A DNA stretch of 64,000 nucleotides, taken from NCBI GenBank assembly GCA_037576195.1, contig CM075103.1, forward strand, positions 8,060,001 through 8,124,000. The letters run 5' to 3'. Below are positions 21,001 to 35,305 of the stretch, piece by piece. Below the pieces are notes generated by a model. It had not been told where the DNA came from, searched no databases, and was given only the letters and a program-made list of their open reading frames with translations. The position numbers were made by a program, and so were the translations under genes. How positions within the stretch are numbered: the first letter of the stretch is position 1; every line of letters begins with the position of its first letter. Origin of the DNA: Phytoseiulus persimilis. Its lineage: Eukaryota; Arthropoda; Arachnida; Mesostigmata; Phytoseiidae.

Positions 21001-24000
21001 TCCGGACGCGCGGGCCATTCATCCTTTACCCGACGCCGGATCTCGGGGTGGGTCCTCCGAAACACTCCACGCAGAATCCATGACGATCTCTCCATCGTTC
21101 GATGGGAAACCATGCATGGAGTCTTCATGAGACAACTTACCAGGAGCTCGAGCCGGGTGGAGAAACGCAGACCTCCGAACCTACGGACGAGCCCCATCAA
21201 CAGCCTCTCCCGCTCGAAAGGTCCCCGCGCAGCCCGCAGCGAACTCAATGCACCGTCTGAAACATTCTGTCTTCCCTGAGCCGTGTCATTCGCATTCGTT
21301 CGCCAGAGTTTAGAGGGTGACTTCTCGATTCCGTAGTTGAGCAGGCTCGGCAGAGATAATTGTCATCGGCCCGGGGAGTGGCCGTCGATGTTATCAGTTG
21401 AGCCTGAAAGTACAAGTGAGTTTTCGAAACCATTCCACCAGGATAATTTCGGCAAAAAGAACCCGAACCTCCGGGCTCCAGTTATTTCGATTAGGTCACG
21501 TATGGATTACATTCTTTCGTGGATGTACTCGTTCCGCGAAGTCAACTCTCTACAATTTGAGATTCAGTCGTAGCGTTGAATCATTTATCCATAATTGAAA
21601 GGAAAAATCCAGACGGAGCCACCGAATGTGATATCATATTTTCGGGATCGGAATGATTCGGGGATCGCAGTGGATATTCCCACCGTAGGGAGCAGGGCCC
21701 GCGACTTCATCTTCGTCGTGGGAGAAGCGTTCACCGACAGCGAGATGAGCTGTAGGAAATCCGAGCATCACAACCACCAGCCCGCTCTCGATATTCTCCT
21801 CGCAGAGTCGCAGTGACTTACGGAGTTTTCCTCGTCAGAGCGAAGCTTCAGCCCTGCAACCAGATCTGCTGGGCAAATTTTTATTGGCGGGCTCTCACAA
21901 TGGGACTCGTAGGGTTTGGCTCTCTTTATACATATATATCTCTCTTTGAACGGTGCACTCAAAGTGAACTACGAGGGCGGTGTAGGGTGGAAGTGAACAG
22001 AAATAATCGCCTACTGTTCGCGAGGAATCAATGAGCCGAACGGAGAGGGTCACAGTAGTGCCGGGTTTCACCTGCCCTTTGAGAGGAGGCTTTTCAGGGC
22101 TAGGGGGCAAAAGACAAGCGACCGGTAGAACAACTCAGGGTTCGGAGCTGCAGAGAGTCGCACATCGGTTCGCGACCGGATGGGTCGGAAGAACGGCATG
22201 AGGTAGAGACAAGCAGAAGGGGTGCTCGCTCCCCAAAATTCAGTTAAGGTGGGAAGAGGCTCTGCGGAAGGCCTGGTGTCATGGCTGCAGAGAACTGGGG
22301 GTTGGGTGAGAGGCTGGGTGACGGCGGGGTCGGAAACGCGGGGAATCGGGACGGAGCGCGCGAACGGGAGAGTCGGAAGAGCTGCTGTTACAGGCACCGT
22401 TCTCAGTCTCTGTCACAGGCGTCCGTGTCAGAGTCTCTCCATTCGTGCGAGAAAATGACTTTCCGGGCTTGGAACCGTTATCTGGGAGATCAATGTTCCA
22501 AGGTGAGCGATTCGTCTCCTACAATCGACCGTCCATGGGTCATGGGGTAGTTTGTCTGCGCAACAGGTTAGGGAAGGGGCTGAGACATGAATGACCCTGA
22601 GATGTCTGCCCTGTATCGTGCGATTTGTCAAGCACCTCTCCGTTTTTGAGATTCGATGAACATTTTTGTATGGGAGTCTTCTTTCGCCGGAATATTTCCC
22701 CGAGGGACTCAGGAACCCCAATCCGGAATCTGAGAGCTCGTCATGGAGGCCGTGCCCAGTTCACTGGGATTTTCGCAATCAGACTTCCGAAAATTGTTGA
22801 AATTGATAACGTAGCGATCCCGCTGTCTCCAGCTAGGCCGGAGTTGTAGTACCAGCATCGGGACGCCGAAGAAGCTCGTCGTTGCTGAGAATAATCCCTG
22901 AGATCCGGCCGTCGTGGCTTGCCCCTATTTATTCCAAACGACGAATGCAAAAGACTTTCCAGAGAATTTTATACAGCCATTGCGACGTAATCCTGACACT
23001 GTTGGACGAGACCATGGTCGGATCGACCCGGTGACTTCGTAATCGGGTGGTTTGGATCAAATAAAGAAACTTCCGCCATCGATGAGCATACCTGGACATG
23101 GCCAATCATTCACATGGACTTCAGTTCTCAATTTCGACTCAACAAAACCGTCCCGGATATTTGAGCTGGTTGGGGTTCTCTGCATGCAGGCATTGTTCAG
23201 GAAAGTTTTTACTCCGCCTGAGGAACTGCTGAGGGCTGCAGGAAGTCCCTGATCCGTCCCTCCGCGAATACGAATCAAAACTGGTTGCCTGTAAGTCACC
23301 CGAGCTGAATAACTCTTCCCCCGAGCTTTCGAATCCCTCACAAATGCGTTGTATCCTCCATCCAAGAAAAGCTACACAGCTTCTGCGGATTCATGTAGTC
23401 GACTGTGATTCCGAGGTTTTCTGGCTGCTTATTCCTCTCGTCCTCCCTACATCAAGCCGAACGGCAGAACCGGTATCAATGCTTCCGGCTCGTGTGAAGA
23501 ATCGGAAACCGTCAATCGTGAGTTGGGTGATTCCCATCGTCGCAGACATAATGCAGATTGGAGAAACTCAGCGTATTCTTCCAATTATAAATCGTGTATC
23601 CTTCATCACCCCCACCCTCTGAACTGTTGAGCATTGGATACCCCGGATGATTCTCCCTTTTCCCCCTTCCTTTTCGCATGATAGCTCAGCCGCCTGATGC
23701 CGACATCTTCACATGATTCGATGCTGTAAAAACGTCATCTGAAGGATGGCGAAAAACAGCAGGGAATGGTCTCCAGCATTTCGTATTGATCCCCGACACG
23801 ACCAGATTGACAGTAATGTGCGAAGCTAACGATCTTGTGTTTGAAGTCTTCGAAGTCACCCTACCCTCGGGATTCGCGGGGTTCTTCGTAACAGTTTGGA
23901 AGGATTAGCAAAAACTTAAAGGGTAGTCGCGAATTCGGAGCTCGATATTCCCCAAAAATGTCTCCATTGGTGGATTGCAAACTGACAGGGTGTCGAGATA

Positions 24001-24439
24001 TCTTAGCGAGTAAAAATGGAGGGGAACTATTTTTGAGAGGGGGAGGTATATAATGCCGTCGCAAAAACTGGAACTCGGGGAAGGCTGGGATAGCCGGCTA
24101 CATCGATAAGGCATTCGATAGACGAGGGAGAGAGAGTAGGTAATGTTAGTATTCACGAAGGAACTAAAGGAAGGAGCCAAAGGAAGAGAGTGCTGTCAAA
24201 GAGAAGAGGAAGAGGGCAGAGAGACCGACACGAGGGAGAGAGGAGGAATGCAAAAAGAGGGAGAGAAATACGGAGACAGTATGCGTTTTAGAGGAGAACC
24301 GGAGAAACTTCTACGAACTAAGTGCAGAAAAATCTGCTGACAAGTGGAGAAGCAGACAAGCCGACAGAGATCGGCCCCGAGATCTGTTCTCAGAGAGTTT
24401 GAGGGACGCCAGCTGACGTCAAGCGAAATCTGGTTCCTT

Positions 24440-24683
24440 TCACTTCCGGTCCCGAAAGTCACAATGACGACTCGACCTTCAGTCGAAGGAAACGAGACGA
24501 ACCGGCAGAAACTTGCCTCGGAGTTCGAGTCGCAGTCTCAGATGAACAATTTCAGAGCTTGGATTCCGCCGAACCGCTGGCTCACCCAACCGTCCGAGAG
24601 AAAGCATCGGAGACAAAATTCATTCCTTCTCTTTCGTCCAGAGCGTCTTAATCCAACAGGATCGGGATTGGCACCGCTCGGGG
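24440..24683 (+). other. Coding-looking island with a consensus donor
   Basis: A frame open from 24341 reads a hydrophilic, Arg/Gln/Ser-rich peptide and reaches a good donor (CTCGG|GGTGAGTC, near 24680). No convincing acceptor is seen and I do not recognise the product. It may be chance. Confidence 0.15.
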
Positions 24684-25814
24684 TGAGTCTAGCGTCGTTG
24701 GTGTTATCGATAATGAGTCCGCGCAGTTTAGAGATGGTTTAGAGAAGTTCCGAAACTATCCATGTGGGGGAGAAAACGTAACAAGCATTCGTGGAGATTC
24801 AGAGAGGAGGCGTGCGAGGAAGGTTAGCTGACAAGCTGCACCGCCGGGCTTAGCACAACGCAAGAAGTTGTTACCGAATCAAGAGAACTGACGGACGAGC
24901 GGACTCTGTAAACAGAGTGAGTGACCAAATTAATTATAAGCTTTCTCGAGTTCTCTCCTTTGCCTAACTGTGCGGGCGACTCGTTCGGCCAGCTGCCCAC
25001 CTCCTCATGAGCGGACGGGCGGTAGGTTGGACAAACCGAGAAATTTACGGACGGGCGGGGAGACACAGACGCAGTAAACCACCCAAAGGCGGTCGAGGAC
25101 CACGTGTAGAGTGATGGTCATAATCGCGTTAAAAGTTTCAGTCAGTCGGCTTCGCTTGACGCACTCGTTAGAAAGGACGCGAGAAAGTTCAGAGCTCCTT
25201 GTTGTTCTTCATCGCGCAGAATGTTCACCACTTGTTCATGCCCGTAACTCGAATCTCTTATCGGGATCGTCGCGATTCCAGAATTTCCAAGCTTCGTGTT
25301 TGGGTTTGAATACTAGGGCTGTCACTCAGGCACTAGAATTCCTCATATTTGGTGAGCCAACTACATCCTCCTCCCGGCTGGCAGCTGGTCCTCTCTCAAG
25401 CTGTTACCCTTTCCCTCATGTTTCCCTCTCCCCTCCCTACCTCTAAGCGCCTGAGCATTGTACTCCGGAACGTTCTGAATCTCGCGGACCACATTCCGCT
25501 CGTTTGTATTCTCCTTTCCTAGAACTGGACGACAGCGTTACAATTGAACGAGGGAATCCTTCAAAAGTCTTGTCGCTTAGTAATTCCTCGCGTAGGAGAT
25601 GCCGAATTCCGGCAAAGAAAGCGCTCGCTTAGGGATGAAACATACATTAGAGCGTGGAAGGTGATACAAAATTCAGCTGGCTCGAAGGGACGCAGAAAAC
25701 ACAAACTTTCCGAAACCCGGGATGCTCGTCGTGGAAGTAGGAAACTCACCCCTGCTGCGTTCCTTTCGCCCGCGACTTGAACCACGAACGTTTAATTGTG
25801 CGCCTACTTCTCTA

Positions 25815-25852
25815 ATTCATTATTCAAACAAGCTTCGATTCATTATTCAAAC
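25815..25852. repeat. 15-bp direct repeat (ATTCATTATTCAAAC) with 23-bp period
   Basis: Two exact copies, at 25815-25829 and 25838-25852, separated by eight bases. A minimal tandem duplication; no function is suggested. Confidence 0.9.
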
Positions 25853-27099
25853 GCTGGAAATCAGCCTCGTCTCACGGTTGAGCACGAGCGCGCTACGGAG
25901 CGCCTTCACCGTTTCCGGCGAAATTCCAAATTAGCCGTGTTCCATCCATCAGCAGTTTCGTCGACGCATCATTTAGCTGAGCCTTCGATTCCACTCGATC
26001 AACCAATCAATCATCTCCGATCGATGGGTCAGCGGGCTCAGCGATGATCACGTGGAGAGTTTCTTCTATCGCGTGGGATGGCCATCTATCGGGGGAGTCA
26101 ATTCTTGAAGAAGGCCGGCAAACGAACGTGAGAATGAAGGTCGTTATGAGAGTACGCTGCGTTCGCGGCAAAAAGCTTGTTCGACCCGCGATCTCATTTG
26201 CACATGAACGCCGTTCGCGCGACGGCGGCAGTGTGCTCTCAGGATCGAGCGGACCGGGGACCCATTTCCGACAAATACCATCATCGGAACTACGAATCGG
26301 GAGTTCTGATAGAATCTCTCGCTCGGAATCGCAGCTAGTCCCTGAGCTAAAACTCTGGGACTATCGATACGGAACAATAAAGAATCGAGTCCGGGAGGAA
26401 AAGAAGAAGGAGGAATGGCTCGGAGGTGGAGTGGAGGAATGAGTCGGAAGAGAGATAGCGAGTGAACAGAACAGAGAGGAAGAGAGAAAGTGATCGAGAG
26501 ATGTATAAGCGAACCTACCCTGAGAGTTCTGCTCAGTTTTTTCTTGCGTCTGGCTATGGGAACAATCTTCGCACGAAATATCCACCTTCGTCGGATATTC
26601 TGTTTGGGAATTCCCGTTTGAGCCTCTCCATGTTAACGTATCGAGGGCAGAGCTGTGACTACGAACAAATCGATTCATGAAGATTGAATCTCCTCTGACG
26701 TCCGGCGGAGCTTGCGTCACTCAAGAAACTTGATCCACAATGCGACCCGTCCCCGGCTCGACGAATGATCAGTCAGCAGTCCTGGAATCTTCCGGAAGGG
26801 TTTGGAATAAACATGGCGACCCGAGTAAGTTACAGGTGTTGCTCGTTTCTTGGGGAAGAACAAAGAAGAAATCTCGCCGTGCCCAGGATGTGCTCAGGTG
26901 CAGAGCGACGAGACAGATCCCAGAGCGCGCATCGAGTGAAGTTACGTGTTAGAATAGTCCGGGGAGAAGTCCCGTGGACGAAACGACGGACTCTTGCACA
27001 TGCGCAGGCTGTTCCGGACAGACTGGACCGATTGCGACGCGAAACGGTTGCTGCATAGTCGGTAAACTAAAAGCCAAACTTGGGAATCTAGCGCTCGAG

Positions 27100-28125
27100 C
27101 GACTCCCGGAAAAGCTGCCTTGAACGCCCAAATCGAGCTTGAGCACGCCTTTGCAGCCCCCGCCAAAAGTGAAAAACGAGTGCAAGCCCTTACCGAACAG
27201 AGCGAAGCGAATCGTACCGAGATGAAAGCCCTGCGTGCGGAAACTTTGAGGAGCCGGAAATTCGTACAAAAGCACGGAAGGAGAGGCGTTGCGGTAGAAG
27301 CTGCGACGGCGAGATAGTCCTCATGCCGAAATACGCGGATCAGGTCCCGAAACTGCTGTCGATTGCGAGGAAATTCGCTCTCGACAGAAAACTCACTTTC
27401 AGTTCCGCGAAGAGCGCTGTGGTCGTCTCCTCACGCTCCGGTAAGGACGGGCTCAGCAGTCCAGGAATAGAAGCGCTGCCACATGTCAACCAATACAAGT
27501 ACGCTTGGAGTCACGCTTCCCGAGGGCAGAGGATACCACGAGAAACAACGGTGTATCTGGCGACACTAGGTCACAGGTCCCGTCTACCGTATGCACGCCA
27601 CATGCATCTGGGCCTCATCAGATTCGAAATCGCCGATGCTCAATGGGAGACGAGTGCAGTCCCCGAGCTGACATAAAGTGACTGTCTCATTAGGAAATTT
27701 GCAGTTCGAACAACTCGGAGCGGTGTGATGTGGGTCGTTTGGCTCCAGGCATTCTGGGCTACAGGGTGGCAAGCGTATTCACTTTGGACAAGTTAAGGAT
27801 ACAGGGCGAAGATCAGGGCGGAGATACATGCCCGAGACGCGGTGCATGCAAAGGGTCGAACACATGATCCTCGAATCAAACGACACATGCTACAAAGACG
27901 ATGATCTCCTTGAAGCACAGGACCTCTCAAAGGACATGCAAAACCCAGCGCTACTGAACGGGACAAGGCTCGCCCTAGAAGACTGGGGAGAGGAGGCAAG
28001 ACGACCTGCGATGTTTCCTGAAATGGAAGGCTACTTCTACCAGATTGTGAGCAATTTGGCTCACCGTAACTCACGACGCTATCCAACGACGATCGGATCG
28101 AACCCACCGCTCAGGCTCTGACGCG
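27100..28125 (+). mobile_element. Decayed non-LTR retrotransposon (LINE) fragment, reverse transcriptase to C-terminus
   Basis: At 27323-27676 the frame reads K-Y-A-D-Q-V-P-K-L-L-S-I-A-R-K-F, then L-T-F-S-S-A-K-S-A-V-V-V and L-P-H-V-N-Q-Y-K-Y. This is the layout of the LINE reverse transcriptase from motif C (Y-A-D-D) through the K-S/C block to 'Y-R-Y-L-G', with the second catalytic Asp replaced by Gln at 27341 and sequence lost after it. A second frame, 27828-28121, holds V-E-H-M-I-L-E-S-N-D-T-C, the C-terminal Cys/His segment of tick- and mite-type LINEs. Several frame changes separate the parts. Family resemblance is from memory of tick LINE proteins; the clade is not assigned. Confidence 0.7.
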
Positions 28126-31100
28126 AACGTTCGATGCAAATCTGCTGCCGGAGTGCACACCAAGCTGACCGCACGGCCGTCTGGTCGGCCTCGAATACCT
28201 TCGTCAGAGCCTCCGCGAATATTCCCGGCTTCTTGCTCACTCAGAGTGAAGCGGCTTGGATCACGGCTTTCAGTCAGCCCGGCGTTTCAGGAGGACGTTG
28301 CACGAGAATGTTGGCCGAGTGTAAACTTGTTGAGAATTTCAAAACTGAATTTAGGAAGAAGATGAATGATCGCGCGTCAAAGATCGTCATCTTTCTTCCG
28401 TTCGGGAAACTACCCAAAACGGCGCCCGAGATCCGGGAATCGGAGACGCGGAGAAAAGAAGAGGAATTCAGAAAAGTATCGAGGCGGGAGCTTCTTGCAT
28501 AATTCTGGCCCATCATAGTTTCAAGTTCGGCCTCGGTCGACTCATGAATCACGAGTCGTGATTAGAGGTGACATACATGGGCCCGAGCAATTTTCCCCGA
28601 CGCTCTGGATTACGCTGGAACCTGTTTTCGAGCGACTCTGGGCTCTCGGTAGGTCTCCGAGCAGAACCGTTAAGCGGGAACTCGGCTTATTTATATACTT
28701 CGGTCAATATGACGCGAGCGATCTACCTGGTCTTCCACGACCGGATGAATTCCTCAGTCGCGAATAGAATTCCCCCAACATATTTTCCGGACACTGATCT
28801 ACATTCACGCAGGCCATGCGGACGTCAAAGTTTCGCTTCCTTTCCGAAGCGGCTCCCAGAGCCACCGGACTCTGGAGAAGAGTATCGCGCACTCTGCCAG
28901 AAGGAAAATCGTATTGGAAAGCGACCGAGGTCTCCTGTTCACTCTTCTGCTCTAGCTATAATACTCTAAAGAATGATTCCGTGATTGTTCCATGATTCCT
29001 ATAAGCTCAATGAGATAATTTATGAATAATGGTCGACGAGCACGGGTTTTACAAGAGAGCCATCGGCAATGAATCATTTGTAAACCAAGATTCCGGTTGC
29101 CACGACCCTGATCAACCGAAGCTCTGTCCTCAACAAATGGTACACATCTTCGAGGATTTTTTCATCAACGCGCTCACCCTGCCACCGAGTTTCCGCAGTA
29201 TCCCGTTGAGATTTTGCGCTCATGAACAGTAAATCGAGATCGGTCATCGGTAGACATAGAGACGCGATTTCACCCAGCGCGCCCTTGTCCAACTTTTGAA
29301 CGTGCCGACGTCGGTAACCGGCTGCTGCCGCATCCGCCGACTCTCCGAGATTCCCATGGTATATTCGCGCAAACGAGTACCGTAACGAATCCGACCACTA
29401 GTAACCGGGATCAGCGTGATGCGGAAACGAGCAACACCGGGAACATCCCAGAGCTGAGGATTCGATTCTGAATCACGAAGAAAAGTGGAGAACACACATC
29501 TGATTCCGATGTCCGGCTCCATCAATAATGTTGACCCCTACAGTGCTCGGATTATGGGAAAAAAATAAGTGCGGAGGAAAATGTCGCGTGCCGAGTCCCT
29601 AGTGATTGAAGGTAATTTATTTGCTTCCGTTTGTTGACGTGACACGCGCTGAGAGCAGAATCGTTAGATAGGAGTAAACGTCGAAGCGGGGAAGCCATTC
29701 ATCGGCGAAACTAGCGCATCCTCGTTGAAGGAATCCATGCTAATAATTACGGGTTCGTACTTTTAATACCATGTTCGCCGATACGTACAAAGTAAAGTTT
29801 TAATACGGAAGACGCCTCGGAATCATCCGGTCGGCGCACGACGGAACGTGGAGGCGAGATGGCATGGGGCTTGTTTACCTCCCATTGTGGGATGGCGGTC
29901 GTTAGTGGAAGGAGAGCCGCTCATGACGAAGTTAGCTGTGAGCTTTTCCTCCGCAATTTTTCAAGGACCCTCGTCGTGTTTTGGTTAGCCCCCTCGAACA
30001 GGAAGATCGGCTGACTGGAGGGACGCCTAGTACCGAGACGCCCACCAAAAGACAGGGTGCGCCTGAGGGGGGCTTGAGGGGGAAGATTGCCTTCGAGTAC
30101 ATCCGCTCATCGGCAGCTTTGGCGATGAAGCACAACCAGCACATCGCTCCCACTCGAGGTCCCTTTGACCCCCGAGGGCTCTCGAGGAGCCGCGTGCTTT
30201 GAGCGGAGCCGAAAGTCAATAAACACCACACGGCGACATCGAAGACGCTTGCGAAGGGTATAACGGTGAACAAGGATCGTCCAGGTGAGGAAACTGTCGT
30301 TCGTTGCCGCATCGGTTGCGTCTTCCCGAATTCTACCGATAGTGCGAATCCGGAAGTCTCGGGGGGGATCAGAGGCAGCACGGGATCCAGCGTATCATTC
30401 TTCGAGAGCTACTGATATGTGCTGATGTACTGTACCAGGTCTTCGACATTCCAGCAGAATTTTCTTGAGAATCTCGCAATTCCGAAAGTTCGACTCGCGG
30501 AAAGGTTGAACGTCCGAGCAAGCAAGCAAGCTTCCGCAGGAGGCGCGAAGCTGGAGGAAAATGAAGTTCGTGTCACGCCGGAGACCTCACAGGCGGAGTT
30601 TGGAAGTTCCGAAAAAGGTAATCCGGGCAGAATGCGCGTCGTTTGTCGAGGAGCTGGTGACGATGAATTTTCTTGCGCTGACTCCTTTCTCTTGTCTCCG
30701 ATCCGCACGGAGCGCTCTTTCATTGAAGGTATCCTCAACTGCCCAGAGCTCAGAGCTATGCCACGATAGTCGACACAGTCCAACAGTCGAAAGTGAAGTT
30801 GTAGAAGTACGAGTCCATATTCAGGACTGCGGGATCCACCCTCCGCTTCCTTCCTGTCACCAACGCGCTCAAAGATGCGCGCTGATCGTTTTTTCGGGAA
30901 CTTCCTCAATGAATCACTTGTGCTGCTCTCCTACGTGCGTTTCCTTCTCAACTCTTCTGATGTTCTCGAAATTATGAACGAGTGCGATGTCATCAAGTTA
31001 ACAGCGCGAACTGAGGTCGAGATATCCACTGCTCACTGTTCGGTGAGGTCTCATAGCAGCAGCATGAATAGTCAGGTTCTTCTGGATTCTCTCCCGGTTG

Positions 31101-34100
31101 AGATATTCCCAAATCTCCGTGGAGAGCAGTGCTCTCGGTTATCAAGAGACTTCTTGCAGACCGAGTCGGTCGGAGATTCCAGCCGTTTCGTCGGGGGCCG
31201 TCGACCTGATTCTCGCCGAGGGAACAAGCGAGGAGGAAATTCTCGCCACTCGAGAACCAGTTACGTCGCTTCGCGGAGCTCAAAATGGCATGGCCGCCTC
31301 GAAAGAGGATTCCAAAGTTTCCTTCTTGGTGTGTCTTAGCAACCGATGCCGGCTGATCCCGAAGTGGAATTCCCGATCCAGAGTTTCAAGCTGAGAGTTA
31401 GCGATGGAGCAATCAAAAATGAAAGAAGCTCAAGGGTCAAACTGGCGTCGTCACTGCCTTGTCGCCTCCACCGCCGCCGCCTCCGACTTCGATCCGGCGG
31501 AGCTGCAAAGAGACAATCTCGTTCGTGGCGCTTCCAAGTCCTTATTGGCGACATCGGCCGGCCTTGCGAGATACTCGAGGAAAATCGCCCGAACCCATAC
31601 AGGTGGATACATCGAGGAAACACTCGGAGTCTGAAACCGACGGGACGCAAGATTCTAATGTGAGGCGGTAATAACGACTCGCATTCCTCTCATCCGACCT
31701 AATTGTGGGGGGGGGGGGGGGGTGAAATCTGATTTGAATGTTTTTCTCCATCAGCTCGTATAGCGACCTCAGGCGGGAAGTCTGACACACCGATGACGTG
31801 CGCTTCATGTGTGATGGGACTATAGCATACACCGAATCCGACTGATTAGCTAGGCGGAATCAAGTTTTTATCTTCGTTGCGACTCCTTCCAAAGAGCGGT
31901 CGAGTCGGAAAAGAAGGCATTCACTTTGACAGACGCGATCGATATTGAGATCGGAGGATTATCCAGCATGGATAGGTCGAATTCCTCCCGTGAAATTCAT
32001 GACCCATGAGTGATGCAGGTGAGAATGCGAGCAAAGTCAGAAGATTCCTTCGAAATCTACACATTTCATGGATGGTACTCTGCCTCACATGAAGGACATG
32101 TCATCCGTGTTTGGGAGAACATCAGAGATGAATTTCATGCGATCATTCCATTTTCATCCGACATCTTCCTGCTCCTCAACCATCCAGATGATTCGGACGG
32201 GAGGAATCACAGAATGACTGACCTGTTTCCAGGTTCCCGACGGCAAATCAAGAATCGAATCGACACCGGCTTGGTGGGAGCCTCTTAAAGCAACCGAAGG
32301 AGCTGGCAGGCCCCGATTCCGGTTTCTTGCATAGTTTGCACAAAGTCCAAGACATGGAGCTTCGGCTCCCTGAAATGTCTCGCAGTCAGTTTGAACCGTC
32401 GAGGAGCCCGATGTGCATCCTAAGGAGCAGCATTCATTCCAAGCCAGAAAAAGTGCACTTCTGTGAGGAGGTCTTCTCAATGATCTGGAGATCACCAGTG
32501 AGAAGCGCGAGCAGAACCAAGTCCGACGAGAACCGATGCTCTGTGATCGATTTTCGGAACTTGTCTTCTCTTTGCTCTGATTGTCTGCCTCGTTTCTCCT
32601 GCGCGACCTAATTACTCTGTTTCGAAATCGGGGAAAGGTTCTTCTACATCATGAGATCCAGGCTGGTATTTGGAAACCTGGCCTAGAATATGAATCATCC
32701 GTCATTCTTGAACGACATCTGATCTCATCGACGCTGATGTTATTTAGTCCACACTTAGCTTTCTGTTGACATAACAGTGAATCAGCCGCGCTCGTGTTGA
32801 TCGCCGTTCACAACCAATCTCTCGGAGGGAGGACCATCCTCCAGAGAGAAGATCTACTATGGTCTCGAATGCTCGAACCTATCACCTCAGGCATTTTATC
32901 ATACATTCCGATTAAAGGAGAGCAGCTACCCCGACCCGCCTCCCCAGAATGATGAGGAGGAAATGGAGAGAGCGGGCCTCAAACCCCTAAGTTTGACTCC
33001 GTAGTAGAGTGGTCGAACGAACTTTTTGGTTGGACCTCGTGTTGAACTTCTTGCTGTGATGCAACCTAGCGGGCTCCCCCCGCGAGACATCAAGATAATT
33101 AAGTCTTCCCCAAAATAAAGACGCCTCCTTCGATCCAGCTTGAATTGTTGACTCTGAACTCCTCGAAGCGGGGCACAATTTCTCGAAAAGTTCTCGTGAC
33201 ATTTCTTCCGCGCGCGGCCTGTGTTCCCTTGGCCTACGGCCGTTGATTCGCTCTGAACTTGGAGAACAATAATCAGCGAATGCTGACGTGAGTTCGGCCT
33301 CTGACGACGGATTTTGCCAAAGACGGACTTGGTCACGCAGCGATGGAGCAAAAGGGAGTAAGCCGAGCGACCATCCGCCTGACCGAGCGACTCAGCGGGG
33401 TTCGACGACATGAACTCGCTGCGCCCATGATCAGACTCGGTCACGTATGGTTTACCAATCAGTCTCTGAATATTTTTGCTTCCTTGTTCTCATATCGAGA
33501 AATCTGATAAGATCCAACTAAGGCAAACTGATTGAGTTGAAGAAAACCTCGACTCCACCCTGATTACATTCGAAGTGTTCATCGCGTTCACCGAGCATAA
33601 GGCTCCCGAAAGTTGAGCTGAACGCGGCGGCAATCTTGGAAGCGGTCAACAGAATTATATTTGAGAACGCTCGAAGGAGAGAGATCGGACTTCCAACCGA
33701 AGTGACTGAAAAGCTCTACGTCCACTCGCGAGAGCAGGAATCGGCGCGCTGTGGTTGCCAGCTCCGAAGCCACCTAGTCCAGAAACGAAGGAGCACTTGA
33801 GATGAATGGTCACGATACATTATTCGCGAGCAGAGGGTCCAAGTCGCGGTCTCACGCAATACACTTCATAGCCCGCTCAGATGATTGACCGTCTTCGTTT
33901 TAAGGTCGCTCGGTGGTCGATTCTCGATTCCGCCGACTACCTTGCTGAGAGCCTCCTCTGGGCTCGAAACGTTGTCCTCAGTTGAGCACTACAGGTCCTG
34001 GTCCCATTTCGAGATCATTGAGAATCGATTCTGAATCGCGACTCGTGTTGAAAAGCCATGCGCTATGCGCGCGGGTGTTTCGAGCCACCATCGTCGGAGG

Positions 34101-35300
34101 TAAGATGACGATTCCATCGACGTGGTCGAGGTGAAGGACAATGAGGAAGAAACGGTCACGTGTTTCCCGCCGTCTACATGGAGGCAACGAAGTTCGTTCT
34201 TCTCCCGCATCCTGGAGCGCTCGAACGTCTGTGAATCCATTGTGCTCGAGTGCGGGACATCAACGGATCGGATTTGAACATCAGTTCTACATCGGACTCC
34301 GCACAAGCTGATCCTTGCGATATCATGGGAAGAGCCCACCGTCGGATTTCTGCTGTGTCGGAGGCTTTCGGGCAACGATGATTCACATCCGAGAGATGAG
34401 AGCCGACAGACTTGATGACTCATCGAACGTGTGTTCATCACCAATCTTCTGAATTAACGCCGGTGTGTGTTTCGATCGCGTTCTCCCTGCGTCACAACTT
34501 TCCAGGAAACTGGCGCAGGAGAGAGCTGTATCTAACACACCTGGTGTACATGTTTCATTCGACCTCTATTCTCGACTGAGAGATGGAATGACGACGGGTG
34601 CTCGCACCTAATATGCTCCGATGACCTGGATTCTTGTACACATAGCGATAGAGTGCATTCACCGGCCCCGCCAGGGAGTCGAGAGGGGCCTTCTCCCCCT
34701 CCAGGACTTGAATCCGGCGCCTGGGGCCCCGTTATGGAGATAATCATTATCAGCGCCTCCAAATGAGCCCTGGCTACGGACTTCTGTGCATTCGATTCTC
34801 GAGATGAGATCACCGGAATCTCGTTCATCGACGCAGCTCCGAAGTAGCAGTGAAAGGCACACAGCTGGACGAGCTATGTCAGTCCTGGTTGCGCCTTGGA
34901 AAGGAGAGATCGTTTGCCGGAAAATGATCCAAAGTCCGGTCACCCTAACTAGCCGCTCGGAATGACTTTAACTTTTGTTCGACGGAATCATATTGCGGCT
35001 CTCACCCTTGACCTCTATTGAGAACGTTCAGAGAGGCGGTTCCGTCGATCACGAATCCCAGTCAGAGACGGAACAGACAAACACGACTTTCGGTGTTGTG
35101 CTCAGTCGAGAACCAGTATCTCCCAGCAAGGTCCTCTTTTTGCTCTTCCGTCACGGCGCTCTCTGCCCCGATCGACGAAGTCCAAGACCGTTCAATCATC
35201 CGCGAGAACCTCAACAGGTTGCACAAGGTTAGGACTATCCCTGTTTTGTGCTTTCAGCCCTCGCTCCCTTTCGTCGCCACGCGAGCGATCTGACTCGTTT
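28126..35300. other. No assignable gene; possible ancient element debris
   Basis: Only short unplaced frames are seen. Some read like eroded protein (33599-33700 +, 29244-29525 minus) but match no family I can name. A 16-G run lies at 31707-31722. Confidence 0.5.
31707..31722. repeat. Poly(G) run, 16 bases
   Basis: Sixteen uninterrupted G residues flanked by T on both sides; non-coding. Confidence 0.95.
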
Positions 35301-35305
35301 GGTCT

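Larger units (their letters stand above)
13476..27090. other. No assignable gene; intergenic or intronic sequence with low-complexity patches
   Basis: No exon set with coherent splicing and no family motif was found here. It holds a short GA run (14649-14670), ATTG/TGGA tetranucleotide patches (15225-15275), a 16-C run (18022-18037), purine-rich tracts (about 24160-24370 and 26390-26500) and a 15-bp direct repeat (25815-25829 and 25838-25852). Frames open on both strands at once around 17.4-17.8 and 20.3-20.8 kb match nothing I know. Confidence 0.55.
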
